Shown here piece by piece: positions 8,485 through 17,788 of a stretch of DNA of 64,000 bases; position 1 is the stretch's first letter; each line of letters starts with the position of its first letter. The position numbers and the translations under genes were made by a program. The stretch covers positions 1-64,000 of the forward strand of contig OMXA01000010.1 in NCBI GenBank assembly GCA_900314905.1, given 5' to 3'. Under the pieces are notes generated by a model, which made no database searches, had not been told where the DNA came from, and worked only from the letters and a program-made list of their open reading frames with translations. The stretch comes from an uncultured Erysipelotrichaceae bacterium. GTDB taxonomy: Bacteria; Bacillota_I; Bacilli_A; Erysipelotrichales; Erysipelotrichaceae.

Positions 8485-8518
8485 AAAATCACACGAACTT
8501 GTCTCAAAGTGAAAAATC
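8466..8518 (+). repeat. 25-bp direct repeat, period 28, across the deoC stop
   Basis: The 25 bases from 8466 to 8490, which encode the last six deoC residues (CELVSK), the stop and GAAAAATC context, recur exactly at 8494-8518 after a 3-base spacer. The second copy is non-coding. It is a recent tandem duplication, since both copies are identical. Confidence 0.9.
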
Positions 8519-8520
8519 CA

Positions 8521-8549
8521 TTGATTTCAGAGCGCTGTTCTGATATGAT
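8521..8549 (+). promoter_or_regulatory. rpsU promoter
   Basis: TTGATT at 8521-8526 and TATGAT at 8544-8549 are separated by exactly 17 bases. The transcript would start near 8556, about 30 bases before the rpsU ATG, leaving room for the AAGGGGGG ribosome site. Confidence 0.75.
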
Positions 8550-8585
8550 ATCCGTGCTGTCTAAACCAGGAAGGGGGGATACAGA

Positions 8586-8768
8586 ATGCCGAGAGTTGTA
8601 GTGAAAGAGAACGAAAGTCTTGATGATGCACTGCGCCGTTTCAAGCGTCAGGTATCTCGCAACGGAACCCTTGCTGAGGCTCGTAAGAGAGAATATTACG
8701 TGAAGCCGGGTGTCAAGCGGAAGCTGAAGAGCGAAGCTGCCCGCAAAGCAAGAAGACGGGGCAAGTAA
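8586..8768 (+). CDS. rpsU: 30S ribosomal protein S21
   Basis: A 60-residue basic protein of the 30S platform near the anti-Shine-Dalgarno. It starts [20 protein letters not shown] and ends in a Lys/Arg-rich tail (KARRRGK), as is typical. AGGAAGGGGGGA precedes the ATG by about 6 bases. It has its own promoter and a terminator that overlaps its stop codon, so it is a single-gene unit between deoC and phoH, the same neighbourhood as in B. subtilis. Confidence 0.96.
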   Translation: MPRVVVKENESLDDALRRFKRQVSRNGTLAEARKREYYVKPGVKRKLKSEAARKARRRGK

Positions 8769-8794
8769 GAGAGGCAGAGATGCTTCTCTTTTTC
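8768..8794 (+). terminator. rpsU terminator
   Basis: AGAGAGGCA (8768-8776) pairs with TGCTTCTCT (8781-8789) around a GAGA loop, with one G-U pair, followed by a T run. The stem begins in the stop codon. Confidence 0.85.
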
Positions 8795-8844
8795 TTCGCT
8801 CCGGTTTGCGATAAAATGACACCGTGAACAAAGGGGGATTATCC

Positions 8845-9813
8845 TTGGAGAAAACCAGAACAATCAGACTGGAAGATCTGAGCACCAGCCAGGAAATGGA
8901 CCTGGTAGGTTCCGGCGACCGCAATCTGACGATCCTGTCGGAATGTCTTCAGACAGAGCTTTCCTTCCGGGATGGAGTCTTCACCATGCATGAGGATTCC
9001 GATCAGAAAGAAGAACAGCTCAGAGAAGTGCTGCAGGCGCTTGTTGCAGCTGTGAAGAAAGGTCATTCCATCAGCGAGCAGGATGTCATCTATGCCTGCC
9101 GGCTTGCAGTCAATGGTCAGCCCATCGATTTTGAAGACTGGAACCGGGTGCTGGTCGGAAGAACCTATTCCGGCAAGCCGATCGTTCCTAAGACAAAGGG
9201 CCAGAATGCATTTGTCAGAGCGATGGAACGCTATGATATCGTTTTTGCGATCGGGCCGGCCGGGACCGGCAAGACCTTCCTGGCCGTGACAGAAGCGGTG
9301 ACAGCTCTGAAGAAAGGCGACGTGCACCGGATTATTCTGACCCGTCCGGCTGTGGAAGCAGGGGAGTCTCTCGGCTTTCTGCCAGGTGACCTGAAGGAGA
9401 AGGTAGACCCGTATCTGACGCCGCTCTATGATGCTCTGCATGAGATGCTTGGCAATGAGAAGACAGAAACCCTGCTGGAAAAAGGAATCATTGAGATTGC
9501 ACCATTAGCCTACATGCGCGGCAGAACGCTGGATGATGCCTTCGTCATCCTGGATGAAGCCCAGAATACGACGCCTGCTCAGCTTAAGATGTTTCTGACC
9601 AGACTCGGCTTCCATTCGAAGATGGTCATCACCGGCGATATCACGCAGATTGATCTGAAGCCGGGAATGACATCAGGACTGATCAATGCGGACCTGGTTC
9701 TGAGAGACATGGACGAGATTTCGATCATGCATCTGACGAGCGACGATGTCGTGCGCCATCCGCTGGTTCAGAAAATTCTGGAACGCTACGAGAAATTCGA
9801 ATCGAAGAACTGA
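8845..9813 (+). CDS. phoH: PhoH-family ATPase
   Basis: A 322-residue P-loop protein of the PhoH/YbeZ family, which works with YbeY in rRNA and RNA processing in several bacteria. Walker A is GPAGTGKTF (near residue 138), Walker B VILDEAQN, and ITGDITQIDL completes the helicase-like core; LTRPAVEAGESLGFLPGD is the family hallmark. I place the start at TTG 8845, which has AAGGGGG 7 bases upstream; the GTG at 8824 lacks a site. ybeY follows after the intervening opposite-strand symporter gene. Confidence 0.92.
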   Translation: MEKTRTIRLEDLSTSQEMDLVGSGDRNLTILSECLQTELSFRDGVFTMHEDSDQKEEQLREVLQALVAAVKKGHSISEQDVIYACRLAVNGQPIDFEDWNRVLVGRTYSGKPIVPKTKGQNAFVRAMERYDIVFAIGPAGTGKTFLAVTEAVTALKKGDVHRIILTRPAVEAGESLGFLPGDLKEKVDPYLTPLYDALHEMLGNEKTETLLEKGIIEIAPLAYMRGRTLDDAFVILDEAQNTTPAQLKMFLTRLGFHSKMVITGDITQIDLKPGMTSGLINADLVLRDMDEISIMHLTSDDVVRHPLVQKILERYEKFESKN

Positions 9814-9820
9814 ATTCGGG

Positions 9821-9857
9821 AAGATCAGCTTGGAAGAAAGAAGCTGGTCTTTTTTTC
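9821..9857 (+). terminator. phoH terminator
   Basis: AAGATCAGCTT (9821-9831) pairs with AAGCTGGTCTT (9841-9851) with one T-G wobble around a 9-base loop, followed by a T run to 9857. Confidence 0.88.
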
Positions 9858-9877
9858 TGCATGCATGGGAAGTGAGC

Positions 9878-9912
9878 AGAAAAAAGGTGAAGAACATGAG
9901 CTCATCACCTTG
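9878..9912 (-). terminator. terminator of the Na/phosphate symporter gene
   Basis: On the minus strand AAGGTGA pairs with TCACCTT across a loop containing GAGCTC, followed by a T run (9886-9880). It lies 22 bases beyond the stop of the convergent symporter gene. Confidence 0.75.
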
Positions 9913-9933
9913 CGAATGACAGGTTCTCTTCGC

Positions 9934-11592
9934 TCAGGCTTCGGATGCAGCCTCAGCTGTGACCGACAGGGAAATCCTTGCGATATTGCAGCAATGATCG
10001 CCCATACGTTCCAGGTTCCCGAGAATATCGCAATAGACCGAAGCAGCGACTGCCGAAGAGCATTCATTGCGGCTCATGCGGTCGAAGTGAGCCTGACGGG
10101 AACGATATTCCATTGAATCCATCGCGTTCTCATCTTCCTCCAGGGAAGCAAACAGACTTCTGTCCTTCGTGCGGTAGATCTCAATGGAACGGCTGTACAT
10201 ATGAAGCAGGATATCAAACATCGTATTGATATCTTCAATCGCATCCGGAGTGAACATGCCGTCGTCATCAAATACCATCTGGAAGAATTCCGTCAGATTC
10301 ATCGCCAGGTCGCCGATGCGTTCCAGGTTCTTGATGACTTCCAGATCCATTCGCATATTCTCTTTATCCTGCGGCGGGAACGAAGCCTTGACGCTTGCGC
10401 TGACCAGAAACTCCGTGATCTTCTTGTCGCACCGGTTGATCAGTGCCTCGTTCTGGTCCAGGAGTTCACGGTCATCTGCAGTTCCCGGCTTATTCAGGAA
10501 GTCGCGGGTTTCCGCAATATCCTGGCGGACCACATCAGCCATCTTCCCGATTGCCTGCTCGGCTTCCTCAATGACTGCAGCAGGCAGAAGCGTACCGATA
10601 TTCGCATCGAGATTATCGATGCTGACTTCCGGCCTTGCCGGTTCAGAACCAGGAATGATTTTCGAGATCAGTCCGACAATCTGCTTCAGGAACGGCATGA
10701 AGATGATGGTCGTCGTGATGTTGAAGATCATGTTGGCAATGGCGATCTGCATCATCGGATTCAGATTCCATAGCCCGGTCAGAGAATTGATCAGATTGGT
10801 ATACGGAACCAGCAGCAGCATGCCAAGCAGCATTCCGAAGATGTTGAATACGGTATGGAGACAGGCAGTGCGCCTTGCTCCAAGACTGCCGCCCATCGCT
10901 GCCAGGATGCCAGTGATGGTGGTGCCGATATTCGCTCCGAACATGAAGGGCAGGGAGGCCTGCAGGGTCAGAGCATTCGCCTGATAGAGTTTCTGCACCA
11001 TGCCGATGGTAGCTGCAGAAGCCTGAACCACTGCCGTCATGATGGCACCGGTAATCATTGCAAGCCAGGAATTGTTGCTCATCTGCAGAGCAAATGAACT
11101 GAACTCCGGAAGATCCTTGAGGGCCGAGAGCGAATCGCCCATGCAGCGCAAGCCGAAGAAGATCAGGCCAAATCCCAGAATCACATCGCCATAGTACTGG
11201 GTCCTGCGCTTCTTGCCGAAGACGATCAGCATGCAGCCGGCGAAGACGATATACATGGCATATTCATCAATATTCATCGAGATCAGGAAACTGGTGACCG
11301 TGGTGCCGATGTTGGCTCCCATGACGATGCCGGCAGCCTGCTCGAGATTCATCAGTCCCGCCCGGACAAAGCCGATCGTGATGGCGGTGCATGCAGAAGA
11401 AGACTGCATCAGAATTGTCATGACAATTCCGATCAGCATCGCACTGAGGGGGCTGGCAGTATATTTATTGATATAGTCGCGCATCTGGTCTCCCGCCACC
11501 GATTTCAGACCGCTGCCCATGAAGCTGATACCGAACATGAACAAGCCGAAACCGCCCAGTATCATATCCCAGCTGATGGATGACAATGTCAT
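9934..11592 (-). CDS. Na+/phosphate symporter with C-terminal PhoU-like domain
   Basis: A 552-residue NptA/PNaS-family carrier. The membrane half holds two inverted repeats with the QSSSACT and QASAAT signature segments (residues about 63-69 and 190-196), and GANIGTTVTS and GANIGTTITG after each. From about residue 345 a soluble PhoU-like helical domain follows. It imports phosphate with sodium. This corresponds to YqeW of B. subtilis, which lies between mtaB and rpsU there. AGAGGAACGAT precedes the ATG. The gene is convergent with phoH and has its own terminator. Confidence 0.92.
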   Translation of the reverse strand: MTLSSISWDMILGGFGLFMFGISFMGSGLKSVAGDQMRDYINKYTASPLSAMLIGIVMTILMQSSSACTAITIGFVRAGLMNLEQAAGIVMGANIGTTVTSFLISMNIDEYAMYIVFAGCMLIVFGKKRRTQYYGDVILGFGLIFFGLRCMGDSLSALKDLPEFSSFALQMSNNSWLAMITGAIMTAVVQASAATIGMVQKLYQANALTLQASLPFMFGANIGTTITGILAAMGGSLGARRTACLHTVFNIFGMLLGMLLLVPYTNLINSLTGLWNLNPMMQIAIANMIFNITTTIIFMPFLKQIVGLISKIIPGSEPARPEVSIDNLDANIGTLLPAAVIEEAEQAIGKMADVVRQDIAETRDFLNKPGTADDRELLDQNEALINRCDKKITEFLVSASVKASFPPQDKENMRMDLEVIKNLERIGDLAMNLTEFFQMVFDDDGMFTPDAIEDINTMFDILLHMYSRSIEIYRTKDRSLFASLEEDENAMDSMEYRSRQAHFDRMSRNECSSAVAASVYCDILGNLERMGDHCCNIARISLSVTAEAASEA

Positions 11593-11700
11593 ATCGTTCC
11601 TCTAGACTTTCCTTGTGAAAATGCTTGATCCCGATTAGATTCCGAAGTTATTTTAAAGTCATCAGTGTCTCCGGTCAACCGCATGAAATCAATCCATGCG

Positions 11701-11709
11701 TGCTATAAT
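11701..11709 (+). promoter_or_regulatory. extended -10 before ybeY
   Basis: TGCTATAAT is an extended -10 with no clear -35 partner. Transcription would start near 11716 and drive ybeY and the downstream overlapping genes. Confidence 0.6.
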
Positions 11710-11736
11710 ACCGGAAGAAGAAGGCAGGATCTGTTC

Positions 11737-12201
11737 ATGGAAATCACGCTTATCAACCGCACGAACCAGCCTGCGGAAGCTTATCTTCCGCTGTTCAGGA
11801 AGATCAGCAGAGCTGCAGAAAAACGGCTTGGTCTTTCGGATGATCTGGAAATCTCGGTCACCTTCGTACGGTCCCGCACCATTCATGTCATCAACCGGGA
11901 ATACCGGAATATCGACCGGCCGACGGATATCATCAGCTTTGCAGCAAATGATTTCTCCTATCCTGGCGAGACGCCGGAAGAGCATGCCGATCTCGGCGAC
12001 CTCTTTCTGAATATCGACTATGCGGCAAAGCAGGCGAAGGAATACGGTCACTCGCTGAAGCGGGAAATCGGCTTTCTGTTCTGCCATGGCCTTCTGCACT
12101 GCCTTGGCTATGACCATATGAAGCCGGAAGATGAAAAAGTCATGTTCGCTCTGCAGGATGAGATTCTCGATCCGATTCTGCCGCGGAAACAGGTATGCTG
12201 A
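11737..12201 (+). CDS. ybeY: endoribonuclease YbeY
   Basis: A 154-residue zinc endoribonuclease that matures the 3' end of 16S rRNA and acts in ribosome quality control. The zinc site HGLLHCLGYDH (H-x3-H-x5-H) is intact, and RPTDIISF and DLGDLFLNID are family blocks. The start is the ATG at 11737 (MEITLINRT), with GGCAGGATC upstream. It overlaps dgkA by seven bases, and the chain continues with cdd, era and recO, the same order as B. subtilis. Confidence 0.94.
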   Translation: MEITLINRTNQPAEAYLPLFRKISRAAEKRLGLSDDLEISVTFVRSRTIHVINREYRNIDRPTDIISFAANDFSYPGETPEEHADLGDLFLNIDYAAKQAKEYGHSLKREIGFLFCHGLLHCLGYDHMKPEDEKVMFALQDEILDPILPRKQVC

Positions 12202-12536
12202 AAAAGAAATTCCTGCCGGCGTTTCATGGCCTGAGAGATGCCTTCGGACATCCGGCCGTCCGGGTTCAGATTCTTCTTGGCTGTATGGCTGTCACCGCCG
12301 GTCTGGTTCTGCAGCTCTCCCTGATCGAATGGGCAGTGGTGATTTCGCTGATCGGGTTCGTGATCGGGGCAGAAGTATTCAATACCTGCATTGAAAAGCT
12401 ATGCGATCTGCACAGCGAGGAATATGATCGCCGGATTGAAGTGATCAAGGATATGTCGGCAGGCGGAGTGCTGATCGCAGCGATCAGTGCACTTGCGGCC
12501 GCAATTGTGATTCTGTTCAGGCATCTTGGAATTTAG
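12195..12536 (+). CDS. dgkA: undecaprenol/diacylglycerol kinase family protein
   Basis: A 113-residue integral membrane kinase with three helices. EVFNTCIEKLCDL (residues about 61-73) is the family's EhxNTxIExxxD catalytic and metal-binding block, and KDMSAGGVL the second. In Gram-positive bacteria this family phosphorylates undecaprenol for cell-wall lipid carrier recycling. It starts inside the ybeY stop region and is followed by cdd after nine bases. Confidence 0.9.
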   Translation: MLKKKFLPAFHGLRDAFGHPAVRVQILLGCMAVTAGLVLQLSLIEWAVVISLIGFVIGAEVFNTCIEKLCDLHSEEYDRRIEVIKDMSAGGVLIAAISALAAAIVILFRHLGI

Positions 12537-12545
12537 GAGGAAATC

Positions 12546-12950
12546 ATGCTGAGCAAAGAAGAACTGATTGCCGAAGCATTCAAGGCAATGAAGAACAGCT
12601 ACGCACCATACTCGAAGTACCATGTCGGAGCCACCGTTCTATGCAGGGACGGAACGGTATTCTGGGGAACCAATATCGAGAACGCCAGCTTCGGAGCAAC
12701 CAACTGCGCCGAGCGTTCCGCGGTCTTTGCGGCCTACAGCAGAGGCTATCGCAAGGATACGATTGCAGCGCTTGCGATTGTTTCCGATGGCGATCGGCTG
12801 GCCGGACCATGCGGCATCTGCCGTCAGGTACTTTCGGAGCTGCTCGATCACCATACGCCGATCTATCTTTCCAATGGCACGGAATCAAGAGATACGGATA
12901 TCGATGAGCTTCTGCCGCTGCAGTTCACGACGGAGGACGTCATCCGATGA
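12546..12950 (+). CDS. cdd: cytidine deaminase
   Basis: A 134-residue zinc enzyme deaminating cytidine and deoxycytidine. The catalytic CAERSAV (zinc Cys plus catalytic Glu) and GPCGICRQVL (two zinc Cys) are present, and SKYHVGATVL and NIENASFG are the nucleoside-binding segments. AGGAGGAAATC precedes the ATG. Its stop overlaps the start of era as ATGA. Confidence 0.95.
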   Translation: MLSKEELIAEAFKAMKNSYAPYSKYHVGATVLCRDGTVFWGTNIENASFGATNCAERSAVFAAYSRGYRKDTIAALAIVSDGDRLAGPCGICRQVLSELLDHHTPIYLSNGTESRDTDIDELLPLQFTTEDVIR

Positions 12951-13834
12951 AATCCGGATTCGTTGCGATTGCCGGACGGCCGAATGCGGGCAAATCAACC
13001 CTGATCAATGCCCTGGTGAAAGAGAAGATCGCAATTGTCTCTGCCAAGCCGCAGACGACGCGCTCGGAAATCCGCGGCATCGTCAATACGGAGGATGCTC
13101 AGATCGTCTTCACGGATACGCCAGGCATCCATAAGGCAAGACATCGCCTGGAAACGAGAATGAACAAAGAGGCTGCCAATGTGATCCAGGGAGTGGATCT
13201 GATCTACCTGGTGATCGATGGCAGTGTTCCTTACGGTCCCGGGGATCAATATGTGCTCGAGATGGTGAAGAATACGGGCCTGCCGGTATTCCTGCTTCTG
13301 AACAAAATCGACCGGATGAAGAAAGATGACATTCTGAACACGCTGCTGAGCTATCAGAAACAGTTTTCGTTTGCAGAATACTTTCCGATCTCTGCACTGA
13401 AGCAGGAAAGCTTCCAGGAACTCCTGGATACGACGATTTCTTATCTTCCGGAAGGGGATCCGATGTTTCCGAGAGATATCGTCAGCGATGAACCGGAGAA
13501 TTTCCGGATTGCCGAGATCATCCGGGAGAAGATCCTGCTCTGCACGGAACAGGAGGTGCCTCACGCTTCTGCGGTCGTCGTCGAGGCGAAGACATTTGAA
13601 GAAGGGATCTGCTATGTTCAGGCAATGATCTTAGTCGAGAAGGAAGGGCAGAAAGCCATTCTGATCGGCAAGGGAGGGTCGATGCTGCAGCGCATCCGCA
13701 CCGCGGCGCTTCCTGAGATCTCTGAACTTGTCGGCTGTCCCGCAAAGCTGGAATTATTCGTCCGGGTTGAGGAAGAATGGCGCGATCGGGATTCCCGCAT
13801 CTCCCAGTACGGCTACGGAAATATCGATGAATGA
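12947..13834 (+). CDS. era: ribosome-assembly GTPase Era
   Basis: A 295-residue GTPase with an N-terminal G domain: GRPNAGKST (G1, residues 8-16), DTPGIH (G3), LNKIDRM (G4), and SALK (G5). A C-terminal KH domain contains VEKEGQKAILIGKGGSM. Era binds the 3' end of 16S rRNA during 30S maturation. It overlaps cdd upstream by 4 bases and recO downstream by 8. Confidence 0.96.
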   Translation: MKSGFVAIAGRPNAGKSTLINALVKEKIAIVSAKPQTTRSEIRGIVNTEDAQIVFTDTPGIHKARHRLETRMNKEAANVIQGVDLIYLVIDGSVPYGPGDQYVLEMVKNTGLPVFLLLNKIDRMKKDDILNTLLSYQKQFSFAEYFPISALKQESFQELLDTTISYLPEGDPMFPRDIVSDEPENFRIAEIIREKILLCTEQEVPHASAVVVEAKTFEEGICYVQAMILVEKEGQKAILIGKGGSMLQRIRTAALPEISELVGCPAKLELFVRVEEEWRDRDSRISQYGYGNIDE

Positions 13835-14588
13835 GCAGATCACCGGATTGATTCTGAAGCAGACAGACTACCGGGAAAATGCGGTGATCCTCACGGTGCT
13901 GAGCGAAGACTATGGAAAGCTTTCTCTGGTCGCTGCCGGAGTCAGAAAGATGAATTCGAAGAATGCTGGTTCCGTGCTCCCTTATACGAAAGCAGAATTC
14001 TCGCTGGACTACCGTCCGGATCATACGATGTTCCGCATGAAGATTGCCCGTACGGTTTCTCTTTACCGCTTTCTGCACGAAGATCTTCTGGCTGGCTGTT
14101 CTGCTTCCCTGATGGCGGAATGCGCCGATGCTCTGACCATGGAAGGTCCGGATGAGGAATCAGCACAGGAAACGTACCGGCTTCTTGATCTGTCCTTTCA
14201 GCATCTGAATGAGAAAAAACCAGCCGATCTGTGCGCGGCATTATTCCTTTCGGCGATGCTGAGAATCCACGGCATCGGCCCGGAAGTGGATGCCTGCGTG
14301 CTGTGCGGAAAAGCAGAAGCTGCTTCGTTCTCTGTAAAAGAGGGCGGATTTCTATGCAGGGAGGATGCCGCTTTCAGAAATCTGAAGCCCTGGACGATTG
14401 AGCAGCTGCGGGCATTCCGGGTGCTTGCCAAAGCCGGCCCGGAACAGATCGACCTTGTTTCTCCGTATTATCATGACTGGAGTTCCCTTGCGGGAATCCT
14501 GGTTTCTTTCCTGGAACTGCACGCAGGTATTCATCTGCGCTCTTTCGGCCTGTTTCAGCGGTTTTTCGGCATTGAAGCAGATATGTGA
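13827..14588 (+). CDS. recO: DNA repair protein RecO
   Basis: A 253-residue recombination mediator that loads RecA with RecR on SSB-coated DNA. An N-terminal OB domain (GLILKQTDYRENAVILTVLS) leads to a helical middle and a Cys cluster CVLCGK...GGFLC near residues 155-175, a partial zinc-site pattern. The start at 13827 lies inside era; MNEQITGLIL is the family start. era-recO-glyQS order is widely kept in Bacillota. Confidence 0.93.
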   Translation: MNEQITGLILKQTDYRENAVILTVLSEDYGKLSLVAAGVRKMNSKNAGSVLPYTKAEFSLDYRPDHTMFRMKIARTVSLYRFLHEDLLAGCSASLMAECADALTMEGPDEESAQETYRLLDLSFQHLNEKKPADLCAALFLSAMLRIHGIGPEVDACVLCGKAEAASFSVKEGGFLCREDAAFRNLKPWTIEQLRAFRVLAKAGPEQIDLVSPYYHDWSSLAGILVSFLELHAGIHLRSFGLFQRFFGIEADM

Positions 14589-14600
14589 AAGTGCTATACT
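14572..14600 (+). promoter_or_regulatory. glyQS promoter inside the end of recO
   Basis: TTGAAG at 14572-14577 and TATACT at 14595-14600 are 17 bases apart, with TGC directly in front of the -10. The start would lie about 35 bases before the glyQS ATG. Confidence 0.7.
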
Positions 14601-14642
14601 CCTAATGTTTTCTATATAGTAAGGAGAGACTGCGCGCCATTT

Positions 14643-16019
14643 ATGGAAAAGACATTTGATACCATTGTTCAGCATGCCAAGAACACCGGATTCGTATTCC
14701 AGGGTTCTGAAATTTACGGCGGACTCAGCAATACCTGGGACTTCGGACCTTACGGAGTCCTTTTAAAGGATCATATCAAGAAAGCATGGCAGAAGAAGTT
14801 CATTCAGGAAGATCCGAATAATGTGGAGATCCAGGCAGCGATTCTGATGAACCCGAAAGTCTGGGAAGCTTCCGGACACCTGAAGGGATTCAGCGATCCG
14901 CTGATGGACTGCAGGCAGTGCAAGACCCGCCATCGGGCGGACCAGCTGATCGAGAACTGGTCGGGCGGAAAAGTGAGCTGCGAAGGCTGGACGAACGAGC
15001 AGATGGAGCAGTACATCAAGGATAATCATATTCCATGCCCGGATTGCGGCAGCCATGACTTCACGCCGATCCGTCAGTTCAACCTGATGTTCAAGACCTT
15101 CCAGGGAACTCTGGAAGATGCCAAGAGCACGATCTACCTGCGCCCGGAAACCGCCCAGGGAATGTTCGTCGATTTCAAGAATGTGCAGCGTGCCTATCGC
15201 AAGAAGCTCCCGTTCGGCATCGGCCAGATCGGCAAGAGCTTCCGGAATGAGATCACTCCGGGCAACTTCATCTTCCGCACACGCGAATTCGAGCAGATGG
15301 AGATGGAGTTCTTCTGCAAGCCGGGAACCGATGATGACTGGTTCCCTTACTGGCGCCAGTTCTGCATGGACTGGATCCTGAGCCTCGGCGGAAACAAGGA
15401 GAATCTCCGCTTCCGCGATCACGCAAAGGAAGAGCTGAGTTTCTATTCCAAGGCTACCACGGATATCGAATACCGGTTCCCATGGGGCTGGGGCGAGCTC
15501 TGGGGCATTGCGGATCGTACCGATTATGACCTGACGCAGCATCAGAATCATTCCGGCAAGGATCTGACTTACCTGGATCCGGTCACGAATGAGAAGTATC
15601 TGCCCTATGTCGTGGAACCGGCTGTCGGCGTGGAACGCCTGTTCTTCATGTTCTTCACGGATGCCTATGACGAGGAACAGCTGGAGAATGGCGATACCCG
15701 CATCGTCATGCATTTCAGCCCGGTGCTGGCACCGATCAAGGCTGCCGTGCTGCCGCTGAAGAAAAAGGCACACAGCGAGACTGCTCTGAAAATCCGCAAG
15801 GAACTGAGCTATGATTTCGAGACGGAATATGATGAGGCAGGCTCTATCGGCAAGCGCTATCGCCGCCAGGATGAGATCGGCACTCCATACTGCATTACGG
15901 TCGATGATCAGACCCTGGCAGATGGAACCGTGACGATCCGCAGCCGCGATACGATGCAGCAGGAGAGACTGAGTGTGGATGAAGTCCGGAGCCGCATCTG
16001 CAAGGAGATCCGTTTCTAG
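14643..16019 (+). CDS. glyQS: glycyl-tRNA synthetase (single-chain, alpha2 type)
   Basis: A 458-residue class II synthetase that charges tRNA-Gly. Class II motif 2 is [17 protein letters not shown] and the tail of the active site reads [11 protein letters not shown] (motif 3). The Cys-rich insert [11 protein letters not shown] and CPDCGSHD probably binds zinc. [14 protein letters not shown] is the family start. AAGGAGAG lies 12 bases upstream, rather far. No T-box precedes it, unlike tyrS in this window. Confidence 0.95.
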   Translation: MEKTFDTIVQHAKNTGFVFQGSEIYGGLSNTWDFGPYGVLLKDHIKKAWQKKFIQEDPNNVEIQAAILMNPKVWEASGHLKGFSDPLMDCRQCKTRHRADQLIENWSGGKVSCEGWTNEQMEQYIKDNHIPCPDCGSHDFTPIRQFNLMFKTFQGTLEDAKSTIYLRPETAQGMFVDFKNVQRAYRKKLPFGIGQIGKSFRNEITPGNFIFRTREFEQMEMEFFCKPGTDDDWFPYWRQFCMDWILSLGGNKENLRFRDHAKEELSFYSKATTDIEYRFPWGWGELWGIADRTDYDLTQHQNHSGKDLTYLDPVTNEKYLPYVVEPAVGVERLFFMFFTDAYDEEQLENGDTRIVMHFSPVLAPIKAAVLPLKKKAHSETALKIRKELSYDFETEYDEAGSIGKRYRRQDEIGTPYCITVDDQTLADGTVTIRSRDTMQQERLSVDEVRSRICKEIRF

Positions 16020-16030
16020 AAAGGACCTGA

Positions 16031-17788
16031 ATGGCGAGAATACCAGAAGAAGAAATCGATGCCGTCCGGAAGAAAGCTGATATTGTCCAGGTAATCGGAA
16101 AATATCTGCAGGTAACCCGGAAGGGAAAGGGTTATGTTGCCCTGTGCCCGTTTCATGATGATCATTCTCCTTCCATGACGATCTCGCCGGACCGCCAGAC
16201 TTACAAGTGCTTCGTATGCGGTGCGGGCGGCAGTGTCTTCACCTTTGTCCAGAACTACGAGAATATCTCGTTTCCGGAAGCGGTAGAACAGGTTGCAGAT
16301 CTTGTCGGCTATCCGCTTTCCGTGCATGTGAATGCGCCGAAGAAACAGGAAGACCCGCACCTCGAGGTCCTGCACCGGATTCTCAATGAGACGATCCGCT
16401 GGACGATGTATCAGATGAATACTGCCCAGGCCGAGGCAGAGAAAGCCTATCTTGAAAAACGGGGTCTCGATGAGGCGGTCCGCGAGAAATTCTCGATCGG
16501 CTATAATCCGCCCGGCGATGCACTGCATGCCTTCCTGCAGGCAAAGGGATTTGAAGACAGCGACATGAGTGCATGCAATGTGATCCGCACGTCTGCTTCA
16601 GGCGTTCATGACGTCTTCAGCGGCCGCATCACATTTCCGATTCATGACGCGGAGGGAAATCCGATCGGCTTCTCCGCAAGAACCATAGACCCGGAGAATC
16701 CTTCCAAATACATCAATACCACAGACACCGAACTGTTCCATAAGAGCGATTTGGTCTACAATGCCCACCGGGCAAAAATCGCTGCCCGCAGAGAAGGAAA
16801 GATCTATGTCTGCGAAGGCGTGACCGATGTCATCGCCTTTGCAAGAGCAGGCATGGATAATGCCGTCTGCACGCTTGGCACGAGCTGCACGGAACATCAG
16901 ATCGGCATTCTGAAGAACCTTGCCGCAAAGATCGTCTTCTGCTATGACGGCGACGATCCTGGCCAGGCCGCAACCTGGCGGGCTGCCCGCATGGCCAGAG
17001 CCCAGGGCTGCGTCGTTTCCGTGATCGACAACAAGACCGGTCTGGATCCGGATGAAATCATCCGCCAGCGCGGAAAGGAAGCGCTGCAGCAGCTGGCAAA
17101 GTCCGAAATCACCTGGATGGAATTCGTTCTGAACTATCTTGCAAAGCATACGAATTTCGACAGCTACCAGGAAAAGAAAGACTTTGTCCGCAAAGCCCAG
17201 TCAGAAATCGATCAGCTTGAGGATGAATTCGACCGCCGTCATTTCACCGAAGAGCTTTCCCGGCTTTCCGGATTCCAGCTGGACTACACGCCCAGAAACC
17301 GGACTGCCGCCTATGCGCCGGAACAGAATATCGCCGCAAAGGCACCGGATGGAACGCGCGAAGCAGAAGAGCAGATTCTCGCAATGATGCTGGCCAGCCG
17401 GAGTGCTTCGGCAAGATTTGAAGAGAAGCTCGGCTATCTGACCGATCCCGACAGGAATGCGGTTGCCATGATGATCGTGGATGCCTATCGCTCGCACGAT
17501 CAGATCGAACCGGCTTCTCTGATCGATGAAGCTGACAGCCAGGAACAGAAGAACCTGATCACGAAGATTGCGGATTCCTGGGCATATTCCGCAGAGTATG
17601 ACGACAGCATTCTCGATGGCGCGATCCGCAAAGTGATGATCAGCGTCCGCTCCCTGCAGGCAGATGCCTTCCGGGAACAGCTGTCTGCACCGATGAACAG
17701 TGAAACACGTGAAGTCATCCTGAATGAATATCAGGAATGCCTGAAAGAATTACGGAGGTACCTAGATGAAGAAAACAGAAACAGCTGA
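16031..17788 (+). CDS. dnaG: DNA primase DnaG
   Basis: A 585-residue primase that makes RNA primers for the replication fork. The zinc-binding domain has CPFHDDH and CFVCGAGG (CHC2 type, residues about 39-64). The TOPRIM core carries the catalytic EGVTDVIAF and [11 protein letters not shown]. The C-terminal domain that binds DnaB helicase is present from about residue 445. It starts 11 bases after glyQS and overlaps rpoD by 23 bases, the classic macromolecular-synthesis pair. Confidence 0.95.
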   Translation: MARIPEEEIDAVRKKADIVQVIGKYLQVTRKGKGYVALCPFHDDHSPSMTISPDRQTYKCFVCGAGGSVFTFVQNYENISFPEAVEQVADLVGYPLSVHVNAPKKQEDPHLEVLHRILNETIRWTMYQMNTAQAEAEKAYLEKRGLDEAVREKFSIGYNPPGDALHAFLQAKGFEDSDMSACNVIRTSASGVHDVFSGRITFPIHDAEGNPIGFSARTIDPENPSKYINTTDTELFHKSDLVYNAHRAKIAARREGKIYVCEGVTDVIAFARAGMDNAVCTLGTSCTEHQIGILKNLAAKIVFCYDGDDPGQAATWRAARMARAQGCVVSVIDNKTGLDPDEIIRQRGKEALQQLAKSEITWMEFVLNYLAKHTNFDSYQEKKDFVRKAQSEIDQLEDEFDRRHFTEELSRLSGFQLDYTPRNRTAAYAPEQNIAAKAPDGTREAEEQILAMMLASRSASARFEEKLGYLTDPDRNAVAMMIVDAYRSHDQIEPASLIDEADSQEQKNLITKIADSWAYSAEYDDSILDGAIRKVMISVRSLQADAFREQLSAPMNSETREVILNEYQECLKELRRYLDEENRNS

